Shown: positions 16,970-25,320, counted from the first letter of the stretch. The stretch: DNA of 64,000 nt from Hyphomicrobiales bacterium (GCA_017305935.1 JAFKJU010000007.1:186001-250000), one strand, 5' to 3'. Numbers and translations are program-made. Notes: a model not told the origin generated them from the letters alone.

Positions 16970-18673
16970 TTACTCAGCGCCGCTCTCTTCAAGCGCCGTC
17001 TCCTCGTAACCATCCTCCTCCTGAGGCGGATTTTCGTATCTTATCAACTGACGCGACATCACTCTTTCGACGCGAGCGTCCACAATTCTATATTCATTCG
17101 CTGGCTTGCCCCCAAGCGCACCCTCGGCCGCGCGAGTTCCGATATGCTTGATAATACCGGCGCTTTCCCAAGATTGGATACGAGTACGAGCTGATTGAGC
17201 CCCGACCCTGAAAGTTGACTGAACATCCTTGTTTGTAAATGTGAGCAGGTTTAGTCTAAACATCTGCGCCAATAGACGTTCACCATAAACGGTAGTTATA
17301 GTATCTGTTACGTACTTGTCGATGCCATTTTGAATTGACTCTTCAGTGAGCAAGATTGGACTATCTTGTGAAGCATATTCCACATCGTGTTCACGAATGA
17401 TGACGTCCAATAGCCTTATCATCTCTCGCGGAGATCGCATAGAAACGCGGATCAACCCCTCCAAAATGGAACCGACATTTTGATCGGATTCGAACAGCCC
17501 GCTCAACCCGAACCTTTTATCAGAATAGAATATTACTCTTTTATTTAACATTTCTTCGAAGAACTTATCATCCCACTGGACCGTCGCATGTCCGATCTTA
17601 TCTAGGCGCGCAGGATACTTTTCACCCTCGAAGACATATTTCGTTTGAGACCAAAGAAAAAATACCCACGAAAATCCCTCAACCTCCAATAGCTGCACCT
17701 TTGCAAGCAGTGGATGAACAAGTTCCGCGGTACGATCAACAGAGTTTATAGTCGCCTCGGTTTCGTCGACCTTATCGACTAGTATAACTATCCCCGTGAA
17801 CGCAAATATTTTCGCTAACGTCACTAGTCTACGCATGATCACCACAGAATCAAAATCTGCCGGATCAACTCGAATTGCGTTCGTAACACTTGATGCGACA
17901 TCGGCTTCACTTGCAACACGCTTCGCTAAAATATCGGCGCAAGCGCCAATGAGTTCAGCAATACGGTCCCATTTGCGAGAAACCCACATTTGGCTCTTTG
18001 CGAGAAAGGCCTGATTGAATAGGACCATGGCGTCACTCGCAGATTTCGCCCGGCGCGCTTCGGGTCTCGAAAGATAGAAGTCCCTCAAGAGTTCATAGCA
18101 AAGATTTTTTTCACTATCATCGAGTGCTTCGAGATAAATCCTGCGATCTTCTTCTTCGAGCGAACTTAGCCATGTCAATATACTTTCGATCACGACGAAA
18201 GATACTTCTTGAATAAGCGCTTTTTCGGACAATCCATTAATGCTTTTTCCAGCAACAACAGATGAAAAATCCACTAAATTGACTACGAGTGGGACCTCCT
18301 TGCCCTGAGATTTCATCTTCCATACTTGCTTAAATATGGTTAGGCGTGTTGCACTTTTCCCTGCGCCCCTATCTCCGAATAGAATAAATGATGAGGTGTT
18401 AGATACTCTTCCGTCGATGGCCTCAAAGTACGGCGGCTTTACAGCATACTCCGCAATATTGGGTTCCTGCTCGGCGACGTAGTGCTCGAAAGGATTTCCT
18501 TTAAGTTGAAGGGATTGGGTCAGCTTTGGCAATTTCTGCTCCGTCAAATTCGACACACGCACCAAAGGATAAGGGTAGCGAATTTTCGGAGATACCATAA
18601 GTTGATTAATTGTCGAGTTACAAAAGTTGTATTTTGGCACATGACTCTCCCCGACATAAAAATGGCAACTCAT
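16970..18673 (-). CDS. P-loop ATPase with C-terminal winged-helix-like region, candidate defence gene
   Basis: A 567-aa protein. Walker A GDRGAGKS is at residues 100-107 and Walker B IVILVDKVDE at 295-304, with the NPFEHYVAE and AIDGR segments upstream that recall the Sll1717-like/ORC-Cdc6-like P-loop ATPases. The C-terminal about 100 residues (FTNKDVQSTFRVGAQSARTR ... GIIKHIGTR) look like a winged-helix, and the tail is very acidic. The gene is distinctly AT-rich compared with the chromosome and stands alone, framed by hairpins, so it looks like acquired cargo. Starts at 18673, a GTG 11 codons in (behind GGGGAG), or Met26 are all possible. Anti-phage activity is a hypothesis. Confidence 0.75.
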   Translation of the reverse strand: MSCHFYVGESHVPKYNFCNSTINQLMVSPKIRYPYPLVRVSNLTEQKLPKLTQSLQLKGNPFEHYVAEQEPNIAEYAVKPPYFEAIDGRVSNTSSFILFGDRGAGKSATRLTIFKQVWKMKSQGKEVPLVVNLVDFSSVVAGKSINGLSEKALIQEVSFVVIESILTWLSSLEEEDRRIYLEALDDSEKNLCYELLRDFYLSRPEARRAKSASDAMVLFNQAFLAKSQMWVSRKWDRIAELIGACADILAKRVASEADVASSVTNAIRVDPADFDSVVIMRRLVTLAKIFAFTGIVILVDKVDETEATINSVDRTAELVHPLLAKVQLLEVEGFSWVFFLWSQTKYVFEGEKYPARLDKIGHATVQWDDKFFEEMLNKRVIFYSDKRFGLSGLFESDQNVGSILEGLIRVSMRSPREMIRLLDVIIREHDVEYASQDSPILLTEESIQNGIDKYVTDTITTVYGERLLAQMFRLNLLTFTNKDVQSTFRVGAQSARTRIQSWESAGIIKHIGTRAAEGALGGKPANEYRIVDARVERVMSRQLIRYENPPQEEDGYEETALEESGAE

Positions 18674-18712
18674 ACATCATCTCGATGCGGCGGCCTGCAG
18701 ATGGACCTGCAG

Positions 18713-18748
18713 TTCAATTGAGGCCTGCCTCGACAGGCCTCAATTGAA
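18713..18748. repeat. Perfect 15-bp inverted repeat
   Basis: TTCAATTGAGGCCTG and its exact complement CAGGCCTCAATTGAA enclose a 6-nt loop (CCTCGA). It lies between the end of the tail operon and the start of the ATPase gene, with no adjacent T-run. It could stop transcription of the tail genes or mark the junction where the ATPase gene was acquired. Confidence 0.8.
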
Positions 18749-18760
18749 TCCGCCAGACCA

Positions 18761-19327
18761 CTAAGGCACGAGTTTCTTCAATACCTTGTAGAGCCTCTGT
18801 TGGAGCAGCGGCCCAGCGATGACCTCGAATGCCCTAAGGGTCGCGCCTTGCGTCATTTCAACTGGAATGACCACGTTGGACCGAACTTGTGTGATATGTG
18901 TGCCGCTCTTGTTCAGCCGGCGATAAACGTGGCCATCAAAGCGAGCGACGACCTTTCGTTGCGGAAACGCGCCGCCTTTCATGAAGGCGCCGTCATATAG
19001 CGTTTTCTTGCCAAACGGCTTTGCGACTACGCCAGGCAATGTCTCTTGAGGACTAAAATATTTTAGTCGAATCTCGCCGCCGCGTGTTTTCATCTCATAA
19101 GAGAGTTTGCCAGGGCGCGCCTGAGCAGGATCGCCGACCGCCGCGACGATTACGCGGCGAGGCAAGCCGGTCTGTTTGGACAGATTGCGGATAACCTGCG
19201 TTTTTGCCCTTGCGCCGACTTTGTTGACCTCCTGAGCCGCAACCCTGGGAAACTTGGCGTTGAGCTCGCCAAGTTTCTTTGCGAAATGACTGAGGGATCT
19301 ATCTTTCCATGCGATAACGATTGTCAT
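18761..19327 (-). CDS. Phage minor tail protein, gpZ-like
   Basis: A 188-aa protein. LSHFAKKLGELNAKFPRVAA, ALNK-type AQEVNKVGARAKTQVIRNLS and QTGLPRRVIVAAVG follow the pattern of the lambda-like minor tail protein Z family, which acts at the head-proximal end of the tail. The ATG at 19327 overlaps the tape-measure stop as ATGA, giving translational coupling; a longer frame upstream lies within the tape-measure gene. Last gene of the reverse morphogenesis run; a strong hairpin follows. Confidence 0.7.
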   Translation of the reverse strand: MTIVIAWKDRSLSHFAKKLGELNAKFPRVAAQEVNKVGARAKTQVIRNLSKQTGLPRRVIVAAVGDPAQARPGKLSYEMKTRGGEIRLKYFSPQETLPGVVAKPFGKKTLYDGAFMKGGAFPQRKVVARFDGHVYRRLNKSGTHITQVRSNVVIPVEMTQGATLRAFEVIAGPLLQQRLYKVLKKLVP

Positions 19328-21861
19328 AGGCCTGCTCCGCCACCGCCCCATGAGGCTTCGAGCGTATGTTTGATTTCCCACCCAATTTTCTGCATCGTTT
19401 CCCTGCTAATCCGATCGCCCGCTGGACCGGCGTGAATGGCGAAGTTGAAGACCTGGTTGAACACTGGCTGCCCCGATGACGCAGGAGTTGCAGGTGTCGC
19501 GCCTGATGCCCCGGCGGCCTGCCCGGCATACGCAGCGCGATACGCCTCGTGAGGCGAGATCATCCCTGATTTGCCAGGGCTGAAGAGCTCCGGCCCATGC
19601 TCGCCCACGAGATAGGTGCCCCCTGAGCGAACGGGACCTCCGGCCGCGCGTGCGCCGTCTATGGCAGGGGTGTCTGAGGATGGTGTGGGGGTTTCGCCGC
19701 CGAAATACCCGAACGTCAGTTTGGACGTGATCTTGTTCATAGTCGCCGTGGCGCTATTCACGGCATCAAGAATTGCATTCTTGATATAGGCCACGATCTG
19801 ATCCATGACCTGCTTGATACCGTCCCAGAGGCCGTTCATGAGCGCGACACCCGCCGCAACCATGTCAGCCGCCATAGCGGAAATCTTCCCCGGCAGTTCA
19901 CCTATCTTGGTAACGATTTCGCCAATCGTCTGGCCGACGCCATAACCAAACTTGCGCCATTGGAGTTCGGTGGCATCGATTGGACCAACGATTTGCTTGA
20001 TCCACCCTATTAGCGTGGATACCGCGTCGGAGACCGTATCGATGATTGCGCCAGCGCCAGGAAGGGCATCACGGATGCCACGACCGATCCCGACAAACAT
20101 TGTCTCGATGCCCGACCAGTTATTATAAACCCACGAACCGGCGAGTGCGATACCGGCGATGGCCGCACCAATGCCCGTGCCGATAACCGCAATCTTCACT
20201 GCGTTCAGCGCGCCCTTCAAGACGGTCATGCCGGCCGCCGCCGCACGCGCTCCGGGACCGGTGGCGGCAAGTTGAGCATTCGCGGCGGAAAGCGCGACCT
20301 GGGCGGCAGCCGCTTCCTTGCCTGCCGCAGCGACTGCTGCATTGGCGTCCTTCATGCTGACACCAGCAACCTGCCCAGCGCGGGCAAGTTCTCGCATTGC
20401 AAGAGCGCTTTCGTATGCTTTCCGGGTTTGGTCCGCGACGGCCTTCGCGTTGGCGGCCGCGTCCACGGCAGCCCTGCGACCAGCCCCGCCCGTCATAGCG
20501 GTGGAGATGGTCGAGAACGCTGTCTTGACGGTGCTAGCTGCGTTCATGGCATTCACCGCCAAGCCGACGAAGGATGCACCCATGCGGATGACGCCGCCCG
20601 AAGCATAAAGTCCCGCAAAACGCATTGCGGTGATGGCAACGCGGAAGCCAATCACGGTACTGGTGGCGGTGACGATTGCTGCCGTTGCCTGCGGGAAACG
20701 CTGGGCGAGATCGGAGATATTGGTGATCACGGGGCCAACGGTGTCCATGATCTTGTTCAACGCTGGCAACAGCGCATCGCCCACACTTATGGAGAGATCG
20801 GAGACTTGGTTCTTGAAGATTTGCAGCGCATTCGCCGTCGTCTTCGAGCGCTTCTCAAACTCATCCTGCGCGCTACCGGCATACTTCGTCTTGTCTGCCA
20901 CGTAGCCCATAACTTCAGCTAGGAGCTTCTCGTTGGTGAGTAGCGGAGTTAGAGCGCGAGCTTCCTTGCCGAAAATGCCTGTTAGCGTCGATGCCTGAGC
21001 CGCCTTCGGCAGCTTTCGGATGCGGCTGAGCACGTCATCCAACGTCCCGACCGCGTTCTGCTGAAGCAATTCCGCGACATCCTCGGCCTCAAGACCAATG
21101 CTCTCTAGAGCGGCGCGAAGACCTTTTTTCGCGCCTTCACCCTCCGAGAGCGCAAGACCCATATTCAGAAAAGAGGTGGCAGCTACGTCGGCTTGGAAGC
21201 CAGACGAGATCATGGCCGCGCCGAGGGCGGCGGCCTGATCCGCAGAGAAGCCGAAGGCGCTAGCCATCGGTGCAACGCTTTTTGTGAAGGTGAGCAATTC
21301 CGGAGCTTCAGAAGCCGTCTTGTTGCTCAAGAAGTTGATGGCGTCGGCGAGGCTGGCGGTCTCATCAACGGTCATTCCAAGAGAGGTCTTGAGCTTAGCC
21401 AAGCCGTCGCCGGCGTCCTTTGCGGTGACGCCCCAAGCGGTTGCAACCTTTGCCGAAAGCTCAGTGAATTTCAGCAGGTCGTTATTTGCAATGCCCGATT
21501 GACCGGCCGCCGCCGTGATATCAGCCAATCCTTCGGCGGCGATGGGGATGCGGAGCGACATTTGACGAAGGTCATCGCCCATCTGCTTAAATGCTTTGGG
21601 CGTGTCGAAGTCGACAACCTTCCCGATGTCAGCCATCTTCTCCTCGAAGCCGATGGCCGCCTTGACGGGTGCCGACAAGCCGTTGAACAGAGCATACCCG
21701 GCCCCAACGGCATCCATCATCTGGCCGCGCATCTTGTCGAGTGCCGCAGCGTTACGCGCCGAAGCCGCCTGCAACTTTTCGACGGCGGCCGTCGCAAGTC
21801 GAGCGGGTGCGGAAAGCCGGTCGAGCAGCGATACAATCAATTGTGAGGTTTGGACGCCCAT
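19324..21861 (-). CDS. Phage tail tape measure protein
   Basis: An 845-aa protein with the TP901-type tape-measure core: KMADIGKVVDFDTPKAFKQM, AAGQSGIANNDLLKFTELSA and AFGFSADQAAALGAAMIS at about residues 75-210. An Ala-rich helical middle and a hydrophobic stretch (VIGTGIGAAIAGIALAGSWV, about 580-600) follow, as is usual. The C-terminus contains GGPVRSGGTYLVGEHGPELF, a repeated feature of siphophage tape measures. The ATG at 21861 overlaps the stop of the frameshift product upstream (TGATG). A length of 845 aa suggests a tail of roughly 120-130 nm if used. Confidence 0.93.
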   Translation of the reverse strand: MGVQTSQLIVSLLDRLSAPARLATAAVEKLQAASARNAAALDKMRGQMMDAVGAGYALFNGLSAPVKAAIGFEEKMADIGKVVDFDTPKAFKQMGDDLRQMSLRIPIAAEGLADITAAAGQSGIANNDLLKFTELSAKVATAWGVTAKDAGDGLAKLKTSLGMTVDETASLADAINFLSNKTASEAPELLTFTKSVAPMASAFGFSADQAAALGAAMISSGFQADVAATSFLNMGLALSEGEGAKKGLRAALESIGLEAEDVAELLQQNAVGTLDDVLSRIRKLPKAAQASTLTGIFGKEARALTPLLTNEKLLAEVMGYVADKTKYAGSAQDEFEKRSKTTANALQIFKNQVSDLSISVGDALLPALNKIMDTVGPVITNISDLAQRFPQATAAIVTATSTVIGFRVAITAMRFAGLYASGGVIRMGASFVGLAVNAMNAASTVKTAFSTISTAMTGGAGRRAAVDAAANAKAVADQTRKAYESALAMRELARAGQVAGVSMKDANAAVAAAGKEAAAAQVALSAANAQLAATGPGARAAAAGMTVLKGALNAVKIAVIGTGIGAAIAGIALAGSWVYNNWSGIETMFVGIGRGIRDALPGAGAIIDTVSDAVSTLIGWIKQIVGPIDATELQWRKFGYGVGQTIGEIVTKIGELPGKISAMAADMVAAGVALMNGLWDGIKQVMDQIVAYIKNAILDAVNSATATMNKITSKLTFGYFGGETPTPSSDTPAIDGARAAGGPVRSGGTYLVGEHGPELFSPGKSGMISPHEAYRAAYAGQAAGASGATPATPASSGQPVFNQVFNFAIHAGPAGDRISRETMQKIGWEIKHTLEASWGGGGAGL

Positions 21862-22025
21862 CAACCAGCCCCGTTCTTCATGTTGATGAGGCTGATCGCC
21901 TCTTCATAATAGGAGAGCGCCTTGTTAGGCGCCCATTTCTCGATTTCACTGACCGGCGTTGAAAGCTCGGATGCGATGATTGCGATTACGCTTCGCCATC
22001 TTTCGCTTGCTCGCCAGACTCCCCC
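21861..22025 (-). CDS. -1 frame extension of the tail assembly chaperone
   Basis: In the -1 frame relative to the gene at 21986-22261 an open segment runs to a TGA at 21861, encoding the tail end WAPNKALSYYEEAISLINMK. It has no ATG, GTG or TTG near its beginning, so it would be made only by ribosomal frameshifting before the chaperone stop at 21986, as for lambda G/GT and P2 E/E'. A G-run within CTG-GGG-GAG (about 22020-22026) is a possible slip point. The stop overlaps the tape-measure start. Confidence 0.55.
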   Translation of the reverse strand, partial: GGVWRASERWRSVIAIIASELSTPVSEIEKWAPNKALSYYEEAISLINMKNGAG

Positions 22026-22261
22026 AGCAGCGGAGCGACCTCAACCGCCAAGCGTCCAAGATCACGAGCCTTGATCTTCCGCATGACCTGAATCGGGGTT
22101 TCGGACATCGAAGCAAAAATGGCGAGCGTCTTGGTTGTCTCGCCTTTGACCACATCGGCAGCAGCGAGGTCGCCGGCTGTAGCTTCGTTGAAAGTCAGGG
22201 TCGTGTAGGTCTGACCGTTGTGTTCAATCGGGGAAGAAAGGTTGAAGGTTACAGAGGTCAT
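21986..22261 (-). CDS. Phage tail assembly chaperone (gpE/Mu gp41-like)
   Basis: A 91-aa protein, MTSVTFNLSSPIEHNGQTYT..., with TLTFNEATAGDLAAADVV and ETPIQVMRKIKARDLGRLAV, the pattern of the phage tail assembly chaperone family (E/41/14). Located immediately upstream of the tape measure, the invariant position of this gene in long-tailed phages. The ATG at 22261 overlaps the preceding small gene as ATGA. The ribosome probably shifts frame near the end to give a longer second product. Confidence 0.85.
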   Translation of the reverse strand: MTSVTFNLSSPIEHNGQTYTTLTFNEATAGDLAAADVVKGETTKTLAIFASMSETPIQVMRKIKARDLGRLAVEVAPLLGESGEQAKDGEA

Positions 22262-22395
22262 TTAGAATCCTTTTTGAGCATGGCGGCGAGCGACTCTGCG
22301 TCGATCCGGCCGGGGGTTGGTTCAGGTTTGGGAAAGGAAGGAAGCTGCGCATGCAGCGCAACCAGTTGGCGGATGAGATGAAGCAGCGCGGGCAT
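22258..22395 (-). CDS. Small phage-module protein (45 aa)
   Basis: A 45-residue frame starts directly after the prohead protease stop (TAG-ATG) and ends overlapping the tail chaperone ATG (ATGA). It begins MPALLHLIRQLVALHAQLPS and ends with a Lys-rich AAMLKKDSK. The tight junctions on both sides make it very likely to be translated. Function unknown. Confidence 0.6.
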   Translation of the reverse strand: MPALLHLIRQLVALHAQLPSFPKPEPTPGRIDAESLAAMLKKDSK

Positions 22396-23220
22396 CTACC
22401 GTGCCGCAAAGATGAAAGCTGCGACATAAGCAGCGCCGCGGTCTTCGTCATCGGTGTCGATGCAGCGGTAGGCGAGTTTGGCCGCCTCAACTGGATCGGC
22501 CACTTCGATTGCGGCCGCCCTTGCCATGGCCAACACGTTGATCAGGTTTTGGCTGATCCGGCCGGATGCGACGTGTCGTTGTGCAATGGCCTCGATACCA
22601 TCGCAAAACAGCAAGGCCTGTTTTCTTTCCATGCGCTGGCGGATGGTGGCTGCCGTTTCACTTTCGAACGTACAAGGCGTTAGCTCCTGCTCGTTCTTGC
22701 GGATCTGGGAACCGGCATCAGCGGGAACCGGGACAGCGCTAATCTCCAACGGTTCCCAGTCGATCACGCGCCATTCATCGTCGGCGCCATCGACATCGCT
22801 TTCCGTCTTCTGAACGCGATGGATCGCGTAGCCGACGGAGATGTTTCGGATGATGCCGTCCTTGATCTTTTCGACGATGGCTGCATCCTCGGCGGCGCGG
22901 GATAGCTTGACGCGGGCAAATCCCTTGCCGCCTTCAAGCTTCGCCGAGCCGGGTACTACGGAGCCGATTACCTGGGATAAGCTGGTGTCGTCGTGGGTGT
23001 TAAGAAACGGCGCACCGGCATTGAGCCGATCAAGCCGCACTGCCTGAGGCGTGACATCCAGCACCTCTTGATAGTATCGCCCTGTCTGCCAATCGCGACG
23101 ACGGACAGCCGCCCCGGTCGTCCAGATCACCTCGATGGTGTTGTCGGCCTCGTCGAACGAAGCCGCACGCACCTCGGCGGACCGGCCGAACTTCGGCAGG
23201 TCACAGTGGTTTCGAGTCAT
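22396..23220 (-). CDS. HK97-type prohead protease
   Basis: A 274-aa protein. Residues about 10-170 follow the prohead protease pattern: VIWTTGAAVRRRDWQTGRYY, then LNTHDDTSLSQVIGSV with the probable catalytic His76, and IIRNISVGYAIH with Ser128, ending DWEPLEISAVPVPADAGSQI. In related phages this domain is often fused to or followed by the major capsid protein; here the C-terminal about 90 residues are helical and unrelated, and tail genes follow at once. The enzyme appears intact although no capsid substrate gene is present. Confidence 0.87.
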   Translation of the reverse strand: MTRNHCDLPKFGRSAEVRAASFDEADNTIEVIWTTGAAVRRRDWQTGRYYQEVLDVTPQAVRLDRLNAGAPFLNTHDDTSLSQVIGSVVPGSAKLEGGKGFARVKLSRAAEDAAIVEKIKDGIIRNISVGYAIHRVQKTESDVDGADDEWRVIDWEPLEISAVPVPADAGSQIRKNEQELTPCTFESETAATIRQRMERKQALLFCDGIEAIAQRHVASGRISQNLINVLAMARAAAIEVADPVEAAKLAYRCIDTDDEDRGAAYVAAFIFAAR

Positions 23221-23231
23221 GATGGATCCTG

Positions 23232-23795
23232 TCAGTAAGGCGTCGAGTGATGCTCGAGCATGCCGGCAAGCCAGCTAGGAAGAATGTCGGCCTCGCGGAG
23301 GCGCCGCATGACGTGGTCGCCGTAGGCTCCAGATCGGCCGGCAGCGCTGTCTTGATGGATGTTGGCGATGATGATCCGGTTGAGTTCCGTGATTTTCTGG
23401 TCACTAGCCTCCTTCCGGGCCAGCGCCTCCTCGATGACACGGGCGGCCGGCACGACTTTGGAGCGAATGAAATCGAAGGTTGCCTTTGCATCGGCGTCGA
23501 CTTCATTCCAATGACGTTCGAAAATGTCGTCAACTTCTTTCGCGATCGCAGCCGCCAGTTTCGATTGCAGTTCACCCCGCGCAGCCTCAGCGCGGTCGAA
23601 CGCCAATCGCGCGGACTCGATATCCTTCTCTGCAGCAAGTACGGCCGCATCGTCGCCTTCAAGCAGCAACCGTGTGCGCTTCGCCTGAGCCGCTGCAAGA
23701 TCGCTGCGGAGCTTGTCCAGGTCGATTTCCTCCAAGGCGGCGCGGATGTCTGGTACGCTATCGCTCTTGACGAGCCTTCGGATTCTCTCAAACAA
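23232..23795 (-). CDS. Coiled-coil phage-region protein
   Basis: A 187-aa, strongly helical protein (ALEEIDLDKLRSDLAAAQAK, RLAFDRAEAARGELQSKLAA) likely to form a long coiled coil, followed by ATFDFIRSKVVPAARVIEEA. A TTG start at 23795 is preferred because GAGGAAGGA lies 8 nt upstream and the frame overlaps the end of the previous gene by 8 nt; an ATG 16 codons earlier lacks such a site. A scaffold-like or terminase-small-subunit-like role would fit the position, but no family motif is visible. Confidence 0.6.
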   Translation of the reverse strand: MFERIRRLVKSDSVPDIRAALEEIDLDKLRSDLAAAQAKRTRLLLEGDDAAVLAAEKDIESARLAFDRAEAARGELQSKLAAAIAKEVDDIFERHWNEVDADAKATFDFIRSKVVPAARVIEEALARKEASDQKITELNRIIIANIHQDSAAGRSGAYGDHVMRRLREADILPSWLAGMLEHHSTPY

Positions 23796-24459
23796 TTTGG
23801 GTTCCTTCCTCGGCGAATTCGCCGAACACGATGAAAGCTTCAATGGTGGAATGGGCGGCTTCGCCCGTCAGATCGGTATCGGCCATTAGACGCGCGGCCA
23901 GGCTGTGGATGGCCGCACTCATACGTGAGGAGCAAAGGAGGTCGATGACGTCCGATTCTGCGACCCTCCAGACATCGCGAGCCAGAGCGCCATCTTGCTC
24001 GCCGCTGCGGGACGCAACGTGCCGGGCGAAAACACCTGCGATACAGTGATCACATGTGCCGTGGCATCCAGATGCAACGCGGCTCAGCGCGAGGTCGACT
24101 TCCTCGTTGAATGGGCGATGGATCATCCGGTGGGCCGCAAAGAGCGCGCCGACATCACCGGCGAGCGCCGCCTCGATCTGGTGCAGATCCGTCATCCTAC
24201 GCCCTTCGCCAGGAGCACGCTCGACGAAGTTGCGCTGACCGATTGTCACACGGGAGATGCGATACCCCCTGGAATGCAGATGTACGGCATGGGCAGCCTC
24301 ATGAAGCGCGCTCTCGATGGAGGGCGGCGGAGCCGCGCGGGGCGTCCCGTCAAGCACCTCGCCGGCATATGGCAGCAGCGAATCCGCTGGGACCAGATAG
24401 CCGGTTTCGGACTTGGCGCCAGCAGCAGGGCAACATGCCTGGAAAACAAGATTTGCCAT
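23788..24459 (-). CDS. Putative zinc metallopeptidase (HEAAH, FtsH/M41-like)
   Basis: A 223-aa protein with SALHEAAHAVHLHSRGYRIS at about residues 49-68, an HExxH motif in the form found in the peptidase domain of FtsH (HEAGHAV), followed by a third acidic/His-rich region (RPFNEEVDLAL). No AAA domain is present. Two Cys-x2-Cys-x2-like residues (CHGTCDHC) may bind metal. It is the first gene of the reverse morphogenesis run. Similar small M41-like proteins occur in alphaproteobacterial phages, but the substrate is unknown. Confidence 0.6.
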   Translation of the reverse strand: MANLVFQACCPAAGAKSETGYLVPADSLLPYAGEVLDGTPRAAPPPSIESALHEAAHAVHLHSRGYRISRVTIGQRNFVERAPGEGRRMTDLHQIEAALAGDVGALFAAHRMIHRPFNEEVDLALSRVASGCHGTCDHCIAGVFARHVASRSGEQDGALARDVWRVAESDVIDLLCSSRMSAAIHSLAARLMADTDLTGEAAHSTIEAFIVFGEFAEEGTQIV

Positions 24460-24741
24460 GATCACCGCGACCTAAGGTCTGAACCGGGAAAGTTGAGCAC
24501 ACGATTTCCTTTTTTGTTTCTATGTTGAGGCGCGGCAGTGCCGGATGACCTTCGGCCGGACTAAGAAAATTATCTCATTGATACAACTGCTTATCTGACG
24601 TCAAAACCTCCGCTTGATTAGCGGTCGAGTTCGTCTGGAAAAGAAGGAAACCCGTTTTGAAAAATCTTGCAGCGCCAGAAAGCCCGGGGTCGCCTCACCC
24701 GCAGCAGGTGGGGTGGCCGGCGGGGGAACCAACGGAGGGGG
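24460..24741. other. Intergenic region upstream of the morphogenesis genes
   Basis: About 280 bp without a convincing gene. It should contain the promoter for the reverse run starting at 24459, and includes an AT-rich stretch (24565-24620) unlike the rest. No clear -35/-10 pair stands out. Confidence 0.4.
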
Positions 24742-25131
24742 CTATCGGGTGACCCGGCCGATGCGCATTGGCGACCCTGACTGTCTGGTCAGGCGCTCCG
24801 CGAGGGTCGGCAGCGGCAGTGCGACTGCGACCTCGGCAGGTTCGTGCGCGCTCGCTGTCAGTGAGCCATCAGCGCCGCGGCTAACCCACACCCTATCTGG
24901 GTTTGCCATCCGCGAGATATGATGAGCCACCGGCAGCGCCAGGTGCGGCGGGCCAAAGCCGAGCGCCAGCAGTTCGCCTGCGATGACAAGCACGAGCGCT
25001 TCGCTGTCATCGAACGTCCGACCGCCTGCTTCGCTGTGACCAATGGCAAAGCCGGGTGCTCGCGCTAGCCAGGATCGAACCGTTGCAGGATCAACGCCGC
25101 ACGCGGCGGCGACATCCGCTGTAGAAAACAT
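24742..25131 (-). CDS. MerR-like helix-turn-helix protein
   Basis: A 129-aa protein with an N-terminal HTH, FSTADVAAACGVDPATVRSW at about residues 2-21, then an RTFDDSEALVLVIAGELLAL segment, the arrangement of MerR-type DNA-binding domains. The rest is hydrophobic and short, without the usual coiled coil or cysteine sensor. AGGAGG lies 5 nt before the ATG at 25131, an ideal ribosome site. Located just upstream of the morphogenesis run, it is a candidate late-gene regulator. Confidence 0.75.
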   Translation of the reverse strand: MFSTADVAAACGVDPATVRSWLARAPGFAIGHSEAGGRTFDDSEALVLVIAGELLALGFGPPHLALPVAHHISRMANPDRVWVSRGADGSLTASAHEPAEVAVALPLPTLAERLTRQSGSPMRIGRVTR

Positions 25132-25170
25132 GGTGCCTCCTCGCGCGCATTGCGCGCAACGTCAATTGAC

Positions 25171-25197
25171 AAAGAAAAAGCCGCCGTCACCGACGGC
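25171..25197 (-). terminator. Intrinsic terminator, reverse strand
   Basis: GCCGTC-ACC-GACGGC with an A-rich run upstream on the forward strand, hence CTTTTTCTTT after the stem on the reverse strand. Confidence 0.6.
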
Positions 25198-25295
25198 AGC
25201 TGCGTAGACGCCAGAAGGCGAAACTGGCCCGGATCGCATTGCTGCGCTCGACGGGCTGATCAACCAAGGTGAAGAGGCCTGGCCGATGCTGGAAT

Positions 25296-25320
25296 AAGAA
25301 AAGCCAGCACGAAGGCTGGC
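25296..25320 (-). terminator. Intrinsic terminator after the 25379-26257 gene
   Basis: GCCAGC/GCTGGC with a 6-nt loop; on the reverse strand the stem is followed by TTTTCTTATT. It lies 59 bp past the stop of the reverse gene. Confidence 0.7.

Noticed and set aside
24614-24922. 102-residue forward frame
   Set aside because: It overlaps antisense to the MerR-like gene, which has an ideal ribosome site and HTH motif.
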